This document shows positions 38,766-48,679 of a stretch of 64,000 nucleotides of DNA, piece by piece; within the stretch, counting starts at the first letter, position 1; every line of letters starts with the position of its first letter. Location of the stretch: NCBI GenBank assembly GCA_035295985.1, contig DATHBT010000101.1, positions 1-64,000 of the forward strand, read 5' to 3'. A program made the position numbers and the translations under genes. Source of the stretch: JAIVGV01 sp035295985 (lineage in GTDB: Bacteria > Acidobacteriota > Blastocatellia > Pyrinomonadales > Pyrinomonadaceae). The notes beneath the pieces were generated by a model. It was not told the DNA's origin. It made no database searches and saw only the letters and a program-made list of their open reading frames with translations.

Positions 38766-41700
38766 CTAGTCGTGGAAGGCGATGACGTGGATGATGATTG
38801 TCTGGGGGGTCGGCAGGTCGTTGAACATCCTGATGTAGATGCCCGTGCCTTGGAAGTTACTGTTTTTCCCCCATTCCATCACCCCAACGAAACCACCCTT
38901 GTGGGGCGGCCCAGGCGGGAGTTCGGTCGAGACCTGACAGGTGTAGTTGCCGTCGGCGAACGGCGCGTCGAAGTCCACCTGATAGGTCTGGGTGCTCTGC
39001 GCCGCGAGCGTGAAAGTTTGGCGCTTGTGCTTGACGCCTCCGCCCTGCGCGACGCCCTTCAAAAACTTCACCCGCGCCGTCGTCCCGATCTCAATAGCCG
39101 ACTGGTTGTTCGCGCCTAAGACGAGCGGCCGGGCGTTGTAGGTGAGGATGAGGAAGCCGTTGTTGTAAGTGTTGTTGCCGAGGCCCGCGAGCACCGACCA
39201 GCCGGCGTCGCCCGTCTTCCCCGGCAGGTCGGTCAGGAAGAAGTTGTGCGCGTAGGTGTGTCCGTGCGCGAATAACACCATGTAGTTGTTCGACCACTCG
39301 GCCGCGCCGGCCGAGTTGCTTACGATGATGCCGGGCCGCGCCGTCGCCTGCGAGGAGTTGTAGTGCGCGAGGTTGGCGAAGTCCGTCGTCGTGGTGTCGT
39401 TGACGGCAACCGTTTTCACCTGCGCCGCGCCTTGTATGTCCGACCCGATCTGGAACTTGCTGTTCGGCGTGACGCCGATGCCGACGTTACCGCCAGACTC
39501 CGTCACGGCCGAGTCGCCGAGCGTGTTCGTGCCGGTGAACTTCGCCAGCTTGCCCGAAGTACCCGATCCACTGACGCCGGAGGACGCCGGCAGCCAGCCC
39601 GACGCGAGCTTGCCGTCGGAGCCGGCCTTCGGGATGGCGTTGGCTGCGGGCGTGGCAGTCGCCACCTCGTCACCGCCGCCGTGCTTGTGGGAGGCGGCGT
39701 GCGCGCTCGGCGTCATAGCCTGGCTGAGCATCACCGCGCCTTTGATTGAGGACGTGGCCGAGGGTAGGTCGGCCGGCTGAATCAACGGGAACACGCTGAG
39801 CGGCTGCACCACGGACGGTGAAGAGGGCGTCACCGGCAGCTCCACTTCTGCGGCGACGTATAGGCCCGCCGGGACACCGCCCGGCTGCAAGTTCAGGGCG
39901 ACCACTACATTCTCGTTCAGCCCGTCCAGATCGCTTCTGGCAAGTTCGATGCTTGCCAGCTCCCCCCACTGGTCAACGGTGTCGTAAGCGACGACCACGG
40001 TGGTACGCCGGACGGATCGGCGTCCGGAGTCGGAGGCATTAGGCAGTGTGACCGGCACATTGATGGAGCCGACACGGGCCGTTATCGCCCCGATCTGGGG
40101 CGTGGGGTTGCCGTAGATCGCTCGGCTAAACGTGACCGACACCCAATCGACACTCTCGCGCCGCCCACGCGCCAAGGCTTTCACGCGCCAAGCCGTAGTA
40201 GGATTGCCCAACCCGTCAACGAGGTCGGGTATTTGCGGATCGAACCAAGAGTTCGAGTCCACGGTCGTCACGTCATGCCAGCCCGTCACGCCGCCCTGCA
40301 CCTTGAAACGCTGGACGCGGTAGGCCCTTACGTCCCACTCGGCGTTGGCGTCCCACCGGAGTTGAACCCCTGCGCGCGAAGCGGACTCGACGGCGAGGCC
40401 CGCCACGTTCGCCGGCGGCGGCAGCGGCAGCACCGTGAAGGAATAAGTGTCCGCGCCCTCTAACCCCCTCGACACCCCCTTCAGACTCTCCGTGACGATC
40501 TTAAAATCGTTCGCGCCGAGCGGCGTGTTCTCCACCTCAAACGTACCCTCGCGCGTTACGGGGTCTGGCGTCACCAGGATGTTCTGGGCGGCGAAGTCGA
40601 ACTCGCGGACTTCGTTCACGCCCGACCCGGCGGACGTGCCGTTGACCGGACTGCCCCCCTGCGTCAGTGCCAACTTGAAGGTGTTCTGCGCCGCGCTGAC
40701 GACGTAGTAGGGCGTGCCGGCGGCGAACCCGGCGGGCAGCGCCCCCGCCGTGAACAGCTCCACCTTCGCGCCCGCCGGGTAGCCGTGAGAGGCCGCGGTG
40801 AAGGCGTCCGTTGCGGGGTCGAAGGTGAAGGCTTTGCGAGGCCGTTTCCAATAGACCCGACCTCTCTGCGGGTGCGCGAAGGGCGCGAAGCGGACTGTGC
40901 CATGGATGTATGGCACGTGCGTGTCGTCGGGCGTGAAGCGGTCGAACTTGAGGAGCGTGACCGCCTCTGCGGGCGGCGGGGGCACAGACCAGTGCGGTAT
41001 GTCGGAGACGACGCGCTGCGGCAGTACGGCGTGGGCGTCGTCCGAGTACCAGTCGTCAACGTGCGAGCGGCCGACGAAGGCGCGGGCGTCCGCCGTCTGG
41101 TTGGGGGATAGAAACGTCTCCTTCGTGATGAAGAGTTTAAAAGGGGAGGACTCCCGCACGCCGGAAACTTCGTGCGAATAGGTGATCACGTCGCACTTGG
41201 CTGCCTTGTGCGCGTCGGCGAAGCTGCCGAGGTTCACGAAGTAGGACAGCGCGTGGAGGACGTTCATCTCCGTCTCGGCTATCCGGCTGGCGAGTGAGTG
41301 CGTGGCGACGCCGATGTGGGGCAGCGTGAGAGGGTTTTTCGGCGGCTTCGTCGGGTCTTCCCTCCGATCCGCGGCCACGGAGCGCGTCGAGAAGAAGGGA
41401 TCGTCCAGATCGTCGTAAGGGACGATCAGGTAGTCCGGCCTTCCCTCGCGCGCCAAGGGCGTCAGGCTGAACGATCTGTCAAGAATGTTCGTCCGCTTGG
41501 CAGTCTGCGTCAGATCGTAAGTGAGCGGGAAAGTGACGGCGCGGTCGGGCGTCGTCAGCACGCGGATGGCCCCGTTCACGTCCTGCCAACTCACGCCGGG
41601 CGCGCGGCGGAAGACAGCGCGGAAGGCCGCGGGTGCTGGCGTGCCTGGCGCGAAGGCCATGTGCGCGTTGTACCGTTCGACCGGGCGCGAGGGCGGGATC

Positions 41701-42677
41701 AGCCTCGATTGCGGGACGATCTCTTTCGGAACTGAGGCGTGCGACCACGAGAGGTGCAGCCCGCCAAGGGTCTCGTCCTGCCTGTATTCGACTACGATGT
41801 TGTACTCGGTGTTAGCCGCGAGCGTGACGGTTCCCGAAGACTCCCGCATCCCACCCCCGGCCCAATCGTTGACCAACTGGACGCCGTTCACCCACAGGCG
41901 GCAGGCGTCGTCGTACCTCGCGTAGAACGTCCACGCGCCCGCGTGAGGGGGCTTCACCTTCCCCGTGAACCTCGCGGAGAAGGGTGCCGCGGGAACGTCC
42001 GGGGCGGGGCTGACGTAATCCCAATCCCTATCCAGATAAGGCTCGTTCCGGGTGTGGGCGAGGGCCGTGAGCGTGCCGTCCGCGTAGTATTGTCCGAGCA
42101 GGCCCGTGCCGGCCTCGAAGGGGATTACGCCGGGGCAGCGGGCTTTAAAACCCATCCACGATTGACGCCAGCGGTTAAAGCGCGCGAGCGGCATCCCCTG
42201 CCGCTCCGTGGCGATGAACAGCGCGACGAGCGCGTTATTGGCCGAGACGATCTTGGTCGGCAGGCGCACTAGGCTGCTGCCGCTGATCTCGTAATCGTGA
42301 ACCTTGAGGGCGTTGATGATCCAGAGGATCGGCTCCGGCTCGTCCGTGCCTTCGGAGAGTTCCAGGGGCAGCAGCCACTCGACCCACGAGCGCCCCGCCG
42401 GGCGGAAGCCCGGCAGACCCGGTATGAGTTCGGGCGGGCCGGACTCCACGCCGTCGTCCGAGGTGTGGTATTGCCAGTTGCGAGCACCCGCAGAATCGAA
42501 CTCCGGTATTTCCCTGCCACTGGCGTAGTAGGCTTTTAGCACCCCGCCGCCCTCGCCCTTGCCGAGCAGATCGATGCCGGCGAAGCGGCTGCCGACGCGG
42601 CCGAACCACTGGCGCGCGCCGTAGGTGGCCTGCTCGCCGAAGGCGTCTATCAGGCGTGCGTAGCGGCGCATGATCAA
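38766..42677 (-). CDS. tail-tip/fibre protein with PA14 and FN3 domains
   Basis: A 1303-residue virion protein, last of the structural block. Residues about 193-327 form a PA14 domain (GLLGQYYADGTLTAL, FYARYDDACRLWVNGVQLVNDW), a carbohydrate-binding fold. About 620-680 is a tail-fibre repeat (HGYPAGAKVELFTAGALPAG), about 755-850 an FN3 domain, and about 1000-1045 a fibre-type linker (SAHAASHKHGGGDE, GKLASGWLP). The C-terminus is beta-rich and probably the receptor-binding tip; a NVGIGVTPNSKFQIG motif precedes it, but I see no S74 chaperone. Its ATG overlaps the upstream stop by four bases. Confidence 0.85.
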   Translation of the reverse strand: MIMRRYARLIDAFGEQATYGARQWFGRVGSRFAGIDLLGKGEGGGVLKAYYASGREIPEFDSAGARNWQYHTSDDGVESGPPELIPGLPGFRPAGRSWVEWLLPLELSEGTDEPEPILWIINALKVHDYEISGSSLVRLPTKIVSANNALVALFIATERQGMPLARFNRWRQSWMGFKARCPGVIPFEAGTGLLGQYYADGTLTALAHTRNEPYLDRDWDYVSPAPDVPAAPFSARFTGKVKPPHAGAWTFYARYDDACRLWVNGVQLVNDWAGGGMRESSGTVTLAANTEYNIVVEYRQDETLGGLHLSWSHASVPKEIVPQSRLIPPSRPVERYNAHMAFAPGTPAPAAFRAVFRRAPGVSWQDVNGAIRVLTTPDRAVTFPLTYDLTQTAKRTNILDRSFSLTPLAREGRPDYLIVPYDDLDDPFFSTRSVAADRREDPTKPPKNPLTLPHIGVATHSLASRIAETEMNVLHALSYFVNLGSFADAHKAAKCDVITYSHEVSGVRESSPFKLFITKETFLSPNQTADARAFVGRSHVDDWYSDDAHAVLPQRVVSDIPHWSVPPPPAEAVTLLKFDRFTPDDTHVPYIHGTVRFAPFAHPQRGRVYWKRPRKAFTFDPATDAFTAASHGYPAGAKVELFTAGALPAGFAAGTPYYVVSAAQNTFKLALTQGGSPVNGTSAGSGVNEVREFDFAAQNILVTPDPVTREGTFEVENTPLGANDFKIVTESLKGVSRGLEGADTYSFTVLPLPPPANVAGLAVESASRAGVQLRWDANAEWDVRAYRVQRFKVQGGVTGWHDVTTVDSNSWFDPQIPDLVDGLGNPTTAWRVKALARGRRESVDWVSVTFSRAIYGNPTPQIGAITARVGSINVPVTLPNASDSGRRSVRRTTVVVAYDTVDQWGELASIELARSDLDGLNENVVVALNLQPGGVPAGLYVAAEVELPVTPSSPSVVQPLSVFPLIQPADLPSATSSIKGAVMLSQAMTPSAHAASHKHGGGDEVATATPAANAIPKAGSDGKLASGWLPASSGVSGSGTSGKLAKFTGTNTLGDSAVTESGGNVGIGVTPNSKFQIGSDIQGAAQVKTVAVNDTTTTDFANLAHYNSSQATARPGIIVSNSAGAAEWSNNYMVLFAHGHTYAHNFFLTDLPGKTGDAGWSVLAGLGNNTYNNGFLILTYNARPLVLGANNQSAIEIGTTARVKFLKGVAQGGGVKHKRQTFTLAAQSTQTYQVDFDAPFADGNYTCQVSTELPPGPPHKGGFVGVMEWGKNSNFQGTGIYIRMFNDLPTPQTIIIHVIAFHD

Positions 42678-43318
42678 TACAGGAGCGGCCGGTGATCGAG
42701 GGTGTCGTCCGACGGGCGGAAAAAGCCCCCGCCCCGGTAGCCGCCGAAGGATTCAAGGTCGCGCTGCCCCCCACCCGTGTCGCCCCCGACCACGCCCCCG
42801 CCGGGGACAACGACCGCGCCGGAGACCTCGGCGGCAACCGGGGCCAGCTCCTCCAAAAAGACGCTCTCGCCGCTCATCACCTTCGACGGGTCTGCGTGGT
42901 CGGCGATCAGGGTGAAGCGGGCCTCGCCCTCGTTTACCGTCAGGTGCCGGACGACGAAGTAGCCGATCTCGTCCGTGTGCCACGCGCCCCCGCCCGGCCC
43001 CGACACGGCGCGGCTGTACAGGACGGACGCGCCGTCGAGCGGGCTGACGCCGTTCTCGTCCGTCGCGCCGAACAGCCCGTCCGCGTTCTGCAACGTCATG
43101 GGGAAGCGCGCCCCGTCCCCCTGCTCGTCATCGGAAAAGATCACCTCCGGCAGCTCGCGCACCTCCGGCCCGTAGGACTGCCCCGCGACCGTCACGGCCA
43201 CGTCCGAGACGTAAACCGTCGCGCCGCCGTGCAGGGTTATCCTGAACAGGTGCGCCGAGTCGAACCCGCCGGCCGCGAGGGTGGCGTCGTACTCCGGGCT
43301 TTGGCCGTCCCTTGGCAT
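42674..43318 (-). CDS. tail protein between tape measure and tail tip
   Basis: A 214-residue protein (GFDSAHLFRITLHGGATVYVSDVAVTV ... LPEVIFSDDEQGD). Position directly after the tape measure suggests a distal-tail or hub component that joins tube to tip. The last 60 residues are Gly-rich. The start is ATG at 43318. The family is not certain; the role is inferred from synteny. Confidence 0.65.
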   Translation of the reverse strand: MPRDGQSPEYDATLAAGGFDSAHLFRITLHGGATVYVSDVAVTVAGQSYGPEVRELPEVIFSDDEQGDGARFPMTLQNADGLFGATDENGVSPLDGASVLYSRAVSGPGGGAWHTDEIGYFVVRHLTVNEGEARFTLIADHADPSKVMSGESVFLEELAPVAAEVSGAVVVPGGGVVGGDTGGGQRDLESFGGYRGGGFFRPSDDTLDHRPLLY

Positions 43319-43332
43319 CGTTCGCTTCCCCT

Positions 43333-46300
43333 CTAGACGGGCGCGCGCAGCGCCGATAGCCTCACGCGCGACTCCGAAGTCTCTATGATGACGCGGCGGC
43401 CCGCGCCCTGTTCCATCGCTGTCGTCACGATCCTGATCATGCCCTGGTCGTCGATGACGGCTTCGTTGTGTACGGCGATGTGGATGGGCGCGAGGTTGCC
43501 CCCAGACGCGCCGGAACCGCCCGCGGCAGGGGCGTGGAAGGCCGGGGCGGAAAACGACGGCGTGGGCGCGGTAAACGTCGGCAATGAAGGCGTCGGGGGC
43601 AGCGCAGGCATTGAAGCCGCGGGCGGGATGTTCGCGCCGCCGGAGAGGCCCGTGAGCGTGCCAGAGAGGACGCTGATCGGCACGTCGTAGGTGGCGCGCA
43701 TGTTCATTCGGTTCGACTCGTCGCGGGCGCGAACCGCGTCGGCCTCCCGCGCCGCCCGTTCAAGCGTCGGCCACAGTGCGGTGTAGTGCGAGCGGGTGGC
43801 GATTGCTATTCGCTTCGTCTTGCTGTCACGAATCTGAGAGATTGATTGGTCATATCTACGCATCACCTCGTCAAAGGCGGTGCGCGCATCTCTCAGCCCT
43901 AACTGCCCCTGCTGCGCCTGCCTGATCAAATCCCAAATCGCCGCCCCCGTGTCGTTGTTGATCTGTCCGCGCAGGGTCTCGTCGCGGCGGCGGGCTGCGT
44001 TGCGGCGCATGATCAAAGACCCCACGACAAGCGCCCCGCCCGCGATGGCGGTAAAGGGGTTTGAGAACAAGGGCGCGAGGAACGATTTTGCGAGGAACGT
44101 CGGCGCGGCCGTGAGTCCGATCCCGGCGAGCAGCCCGCCCGCGCCCCCGATCACAGAACCGATCCCGCCGCCTCCGAGTTGCGCGCCGGCCGACGCGGCG
44201 AGCAGCGGCAGCATCGCGGCCATCGGCCCCCCCGTGCCGGGCTTCATCCCGAAGCCGATGCCGCGGAACAGATCGCCGAAGCGCATGGTCTGCGTCGCCG
44301 CGCTAAAGATTTGGCCGCCGCCGCCTCCGGAAGCTGACACGGGCGGTGCTATGTTCGGCCCGGCGAGTTCGCGGAAGATTGACGCCCCGCCCGACGGGGT
44401 GAAGCCGAGGCCCGATCCGGCCGAGCCGTTGAAGAGGGGCGTGCCGCCGGGGCCGGAGCGGCCGAAGATGCCGCCGAGGATGTTGCCGAGGTTGAAGCCA
44501 CCGCCACTCTGCTGGCCTCCGCCGAGGCCACCCTGCGCGGCGAAGAGTTGGCTGAGCGCGATGCGAGCGAAGCCGGAGATCAGGTCTTTAACTAAGCCGC
44601 CGATGACGCCGAGCTTGCTAGTCCACTTATCCAAACCACGATCAATGAAATCAAAGGTGGATTGAATGACGCCGATCCGCGCGTCGGCTATAACCTCTGT
44701 CACGCTGCGCTGCGAGGCAAGGAACTCTAAGACGGAAGCGTTCGCGCGGTCGGCGTGGAAGATCGTCTGATCCCCCAACCTGACCTGCGCCCTGATCTGA
44801 TCCTCTATCGCGTCCACGTCCGCGCGCCGGAGTGCGTTCAACTCTTCTAACAGCACGACCTGCTGGCGCAGCCCCGCATTCGCGCCCATCGTCACCGACT
44901 CGTCCTGCAAAGCGGTAAGCCGCTCGATCAACTCGATCTCTTCGTTGCGAACCCGCAAAAGCCTCCGCTGCTCCGAGAGTTGATCGTCTGCGGCCTCGCT
45001 TCTCAGATTCCGCAGCCGCCCTTCGGCCCTTTCCAAATCGGCGACGATTTCAAGCCCGCGCTCTAGACGCTCGTTGTCGGCCTCGCGGCGGATCAGTTCT
45101 ATCTCGTGGATGAAGTTTCGTTGTCTGTCGTGTAACTCCTGTTCGCGGGCCATCTGCCGGTCATACATTTCCTCAACCGCGCGGCCGTAAGTAGTCGTGG
45201 TGCGATCCGTCTTAAACAGCGCGTCCGCGCCGGCAACGCCCGCACCCCCAACCAAACCCGCTTCCACCGGCTGTGCGTTCTGGCGGGCGCGGATGTCCAA
45301 AGCCCGGTTGACGAACCGCGCCACCGCGTCCGCCGGAATGAGCTGCGAGGTAGCCCCCTCCGGCCGCCCCTCCCGCCGGATGACATCGGGTAGGACTATC
45401 TGCCCCTGCGCGTCGCGGACGAGCGTTAGCCCGGCCTCGTCGCGCGAGCGTGTGACGGCGCGGCTGCGGACGTTCGCGCCGAATCTCTGCGAGCGTTGGC
45501 CGACGTGGATATGTGGCCCCGTACTCCACGGTTCCCTGCCCGTTGATGGTGTGAACGGAATCCCGCGCTCGCGCAGGTAGTCCATGAATAGCCGCCCCTC
45601 CGACGAGGCGGGATTCAAATGCACGTCTGCCGCGTTTCTATGATCCCACCCGCGGCGGTTGTGCAGCGGGGTCTGCCCGGCGCGGTAAGAGAGCATACGT
45701 CCGGTCTGACCTTTAAACCACTCAGCGATCTGGCGCATCTCGGAGAGGTTGAAACGATCTTCCTCGTCGCGGATGGCGGGTGCTTTCCTTCCACGCCCCG
45801 TCCCGCCGCCCGGTGAAGTCGTGTCTGTCGTGTCGCCGGGCGGGCGGCGGCCCCGCGTGCGGCTGTCGAAGATGTCCCAGCCCATCTCCCCCCCGCCAGT
45901 GCCCCCGGCCGCGAACAGCGCGCGGCGGTTCGTCGCCGACCGCGCAATGGTAGCGTTGAGCCGGCCGTAAGCGGCCGTGATGCTGTCGATCTCCGAGCGC
46001 ATACGCTGCACGTTGGCGGCCCCGCCGAGATCGGCTTCCGGGATGCGTGCGCCTTCGGGGATGGCAGAAACGCCGCTCACCGCGCCGAGCGCGCGGATGG
46101 CCGGGTGATCGAGCGCGCCGAGCATCAGGTTGACGCCGCGGATGACGGCGTTAACCTGCGCCTCAACCGCCGCCGTGACGATCCCGGCGATAGAGCCTCC
46201 GAAGAGGGCCATCCCGCGCAAGACGACCTCGAAGGCGTTGCCTATCGCCTCGACCGTGTTGATCGTGTTGACCTTCGCCAACTCCCACCCTTTAAGGAGA

Positions 46301-47424
46301 GTGACGAAGAAGCTCTGCTGATCCTTGTCGGCGTTCTGAATCTCTTTGGTCAGCCGGCGGTATTCGTTCGACTGCAATTCAAGGGACTTTAAGACGACCG
46401 GGTTGCGGGTGATGAGGTCGCCGATCTGGCGCAACAGCCCTTCGTAAGCCTGATCGTTCCCGGCCACCGCCCCCGTGTAGCTCTGCATCACCTTGTCCGC
46501 GTCGCCGACCTGCGCGGCAGACTCGACGAGCAGCCCGTTGTAGAGGGCTTGGCGGGCCGCCGCGCCCTTCGTCTTGTCCGAGAGGTCTTCGAGGCGGAAG
46601 CCCCGCTCCTTGAGGATGACGGACAGGTTTTTCGTGATGCCGGCGTTATCAACTAGGACTGAGTTCTGATTCTTGACGCCCTCGGTCGCGCTGCGGATCG
46701 CGTCCCCGTATGAGAGCGCCTGCTGCTTTCCGAAAGCCGACGCATCCGAAAAACGCTCCATGAGCGTGATGGCCTGCGGCAGACTAAACCCCGTGGCGAG
46801 TAGGTTCTTGAGGCCGGTGGCGGCTTCACCGACCGAGATGATGCCGCCGCGAACGAAGCGCAGATTTTGGACGGCCCGCCGCGCCTCCTGCTCATCAATG
46901 CCCTTAAAGGCCGCGATGGATTCCAGCCCTTTGAAGGCGTTCTGCGTCTCGGCCGAGATGCGCGCGGCCTCGGCCGGTATCTGCCGGAGTTCGGAGATGA
47001 ACGATCCGACAGCGCGGGCGGCGAGGCTGCCGAGGAAGTTCGCCCCGAATAGTTGCTTGAAGGTGACACTAATGCCGAGCGCGTTTCTGTCGGCGGCCTG
47101 TTTCTCCCGATCCAGCGAGCGGATAATCTCGTTGGCCGACTGCCGGGCGTAGCGCACCCGCGCGTCGTTGAGCACCTTATTGCTGCGCTCCATCAGGCGC
47201 TCTTGAGTCTCGCCCTGCCTGCGCGTCTGCTCCCTGATCCGCTGGACTTCCCTTTCGGCCTTGTCGGTGGAACTGACGCGCGAGCGGTTGGCCGCCTCCG
47301 TTGACTTGGAAATGTTCGCGGCCATCTGCGCGGTGGCGCGATCAACGTCCTTCTGCCCCCGCAACACCTCGCCGGTTTGCAGGTTCAGAACGATGTCAAC
47401 GCTATATCTCTTTCCGTCGGCCAC
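43333..47424 (-). CDS. tape measure protein with internal peptidase-like domain
   Basis: A 1363-residue protein in the standard place after the tail chaperone. N-terminal coiled coil (residues 1-140), typical tape-measure helices (RGGIISVGEAATGLKNLLATGFSLPQA), hydrophobic segments around 390-450 and 1100-1170. At about residues 575-650 is an inserted domain with HNRRGWDHRNAADVHL ... STGPHIHVG, the His/Asp spacing of zinc peptidoglycan peptidases, so it may cut the cell wall during DNA entry. At about 45 nm per 300 residues, the tail length would be on the order of 200 nm; this is a rule-of-thumb inference. Confidence 0.88.
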   Translation of the reverse strand: MADGKRYSVDIVLNLQTGEVLRGQKDVDRATAQMAANISKSTEAANRSRVSSTDKAEREVQRIREQTRRQGETQERLMERSNKVLNDARVRYARQSANEIIRSLDREKQAADRNALGISVTFKQLFGANFLGSLAARAVGSFISELRQIPAEAARISAETQNAFKGLESIAAFKGIDEQEARRAVQNLRFVRGGIISVGEAATGLKNLLATGFSLPQAITLMERFSDASAFGKQQALSYGDAIRSATEGVKNQNSVLVDNAGITKNLSVILKERGFRLEDLSDKTKGAAARQALYNGLLVESAAQVGDADKVMQSYTGAVAGNDQAYEGLLRQIGDLITRNPVVLKSLELQSNEYRRLTKEIQNADKDQQSFFVTLLKGWELAKVNTINTVEAIGNAFEVVLRGMALFGGSIAGIVTAAVEAQVNAVIRGVNLMLGALDHPAIRALGAVSGVSAIPEGARIPEADLGGAANVQRMRSEIDSITAAYGRLNATIARSATNRRALFAAGGTGGGEMGWDIFDSRTRGRRPPGDTTDTTSPGGGTGRGRKAPAIRDEEDRFNLSEMRQIAEWFKGQTGRMLSYRAGQTPLHNRRGWDHRNAADVHLNPASSEGRLFMDYLRERGIPFTPSTGREPWSTGPHIHVGQRSQRFGANVRSRAVTRSRDEAGLTLVRDAQGQIVLPDVIRREGRPEGATSQLIPADAVARFVNRALDIRARQNAQPVEAGLVGGAGVAGADALFKTDRTTTTYGRAVEEMYDRQMAREQELHDRQRNFIHEIELIRREADNERLERGLEIVADLERAEGRLRNLRSEAADDQLSEQRRLLRVRNEEIELIERLTALQDESVTMGANAGLRQQVVLLEELNALRRADVDAIEDQIRAQVRLGDQTIFHADRANASVLEFLASQRSVTEVIADARIGVIQSTFDFIDRGLDKWTSKLGVIGGLVKDLISGFARIALSQLFAAQGGLGGGQQSGGGFNLGNILGGIFGRSGPGGTPLFNGSAGSGLGFTPSGGASIFRELAGPNIAPPVSASGGGGGQIFSAATQTMRFGDLFRGIGFGMKPGTGGPMAAMLPLLAASAGAQLGGGGIGSVIGGAGGLLAGIGLTAAPTFLAKSFLAPLFSNPFTAIAGGALVVGSLIMRRNAARRRDETLRGQINNDTGAAIWDLIRQAQQGQLGLRDARTAFDEVMRRYDQSISQIRDSKTKRIAIATRSHYTALWPTLERAAREADAVRARDESNRMNMRATYDVPISVLSGTLTGLSGGANIPPAASMPALPPTPSLPTFTAPTPSFSAPAFHAPAAGGSGASGGNLAPIHIAVHNEAVIDDQGMIRIVTTAMEQGAGRRVIIETSESRVRLSALRAPV

Positions 47425-47428
47425 GTTC

Positions 47429-48648
47429 TTACGCCTTCTTCGTCCAGCCTTCTATGAACGCCTTCATCATCGCGCCCGTCTCTGCCATGTGAACCGCGAG
47501 CGCGTGTCTGTGTTCCTGCTCCCGCTTCTCCCACGCCAAGATCAATTCCCTCTCTTCGGATAGCACGTCCTTCGGATCGGAGGGGAAGCCGCACCGCCTT
47601 TCTAAGATCAGCCGCTCGACGCGGTCGCAAAATTCCGCCTCCATCTCCCGATCAACTTCGGGCGCGGCGGCCGGCCCGCGCGGACATTTGTGGCAGCCGA
47701 ACTGCCCTTCGCGCCGGAGCTTCTCCTGCTGCTCCTCTGCCGTTTTTTTCAAGTCCTGACACTCGTTCGTGCCGGGACAGTCTTGAGCGCCCGTGGTGTT
47801 GTACTGGCGATCCACTCGGAAAGCCACGGCCCCCACGAGCGCAGCTAGTTTTTTCTTACGGCCCTCAACTGCCGCGTGACGTGCGCCGTGACGACCGGAG
47901 CTTTGTGGTGCGCCGGCACGACACCGCCCCGGTAGCCGCGCGCCCCGATCTTGAGCCGGTCGTAGAGCGCGGCCAGATCGAAGATCAGGACGTCCTGTTT
48001 GAGCGTGCCGCCGCTGGCGACCTTGGCGAACAGCGCCAGGAACTCGTTTGCGACCTTCGCATCCGCCTTCTTCAAGGTGTGGCGCGTCACCACCTCGCGG
48101 CCGTTGGAGAGGCAGCGCAGGCGCGTTCCGGCCAACCCCAAGGACTTCCACGAGACCTTGCCGCCCGCCTTCTCGTCTTCGAGGGTTTGCGTGTAGAGGA
48201 TCGCGGAGTCAACGCAGTTGCGCTTCTCGTGCGCGCCGATCAGCATCTTCCAGTCGTCGGGCTTCTCGTCTTCGTCGCCCAAACCCTCGATGTCCGTCAC
48301 CACGGCGTCGAACAGCCATTCGGCGGCGGCGAGCTGCGCCTCCTCGCGCGCGAGCACGGCCCCCTCGTCCGTTTCCGTCTCACGGACTTGGCTCAGGCGG
48401 CGGACGTATTCGCGGAGGTGGTGATCGAAGGATTTCCCCTTGGCGCACGGCTCGAAGACCAACGTGACGGACACCGCGCCGTCTTCCGTGGCGAGGATGG
48501 CGGGGATGCGCTGGCGCTCCGTGGCGTCGTATTCGGCCGGGGCTTCCGACTCGGACTCATCCGAGACTTCGTCGGCCAGTTCTAGGGGTTCGGGTGGAGG
48601 TGGGGGCTGTGTTTCGAGAGGGGGAAGATCGAGTAGTTCCGTACTCAT
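47429..48648 (-). CDS. tail assembly chaperone, -1 frameshift fusion (GT)
   Basis: Ribosomes slipping back one base at A AAA AAC (47854-47848) avoid the stop at 47845-47847 and continue in the second frame to 47429. The fusion is 267 + 139 residues. The added part carries two CxxC-like knuckles (DCPGTNEC, GCHKCP) and a charged helix. It corresponds to lambda gpGT, which with G loads onto the tape measure during tail assembly; the tape measure starts 5 bases later. The frame change is inferred from the slippery site and synteny. Confidence 0.85.
47845..48648 (-). CDS. tail assembly chaperone, unshifted form (G)
   Basis: A 267-residue protein (MSTELLDLPPLETQPPPPPE ...) with an acidic Pro-rich leader and a globular part (SVTLVFEPCAKGKSFDHHLREYVRRL). 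It ends with codons AGA AAA AAC TAG, where the slippery heptamer overlaps the stop. The ATG at 48648 has AGGAG upstream; the open frame continues to 48714, but that stretch codes for a terminator hairpin. It is the standard G homologue by position. Confidence 0.85.
   Translation of the reverse strand: MSTELLDLPPLETQPPPPPEPLELADEVSDESESEAPAEYDATERQRIPAILATEDGAVSVTLVFEPCAKGKSFDHHLREYVRRLSQVRETETDEGAVLAREEAQLAAAEWLFDAVVTDIEGLGDEDEKPDDWKMLIGAHEKRNCVDSAILYTQTLEDEKAGGKVSWKSLGLAGTRLRCLSNGREVVTRHTLKKADAKVANEFLALFAKVASGGTLKQDVLIFDLAALYDRLKIGARGYRGGVVPAHHKAPVVTAHVTRQLRAVRKN
47848..47854 (-). other. programmed -1 ribosomal frameshift site A AAA AAC
   Basis: On the minus strand the sequence reads AGA AAA AAC TAG in frame 0. 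The heptamer A AAA AAC is the canonical X XXY YYZ slippery site, and the second frame is open for 139 more codons. Slippage of both tRNAs by one base bypasses the stop one codon later. Confidence 0.85.
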
Positions 48649-48679
48649 GCTGGCCGCTCCTAGCTTGAGGCAGCAGGCG

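Noticed and set aside
47385..47630. 81-residue minus-strand open frame near the tape measure start
   Set aside because: It overlaps the T part of the tail chaperone in another frame, and its sequence is Arg-rich without a motif.
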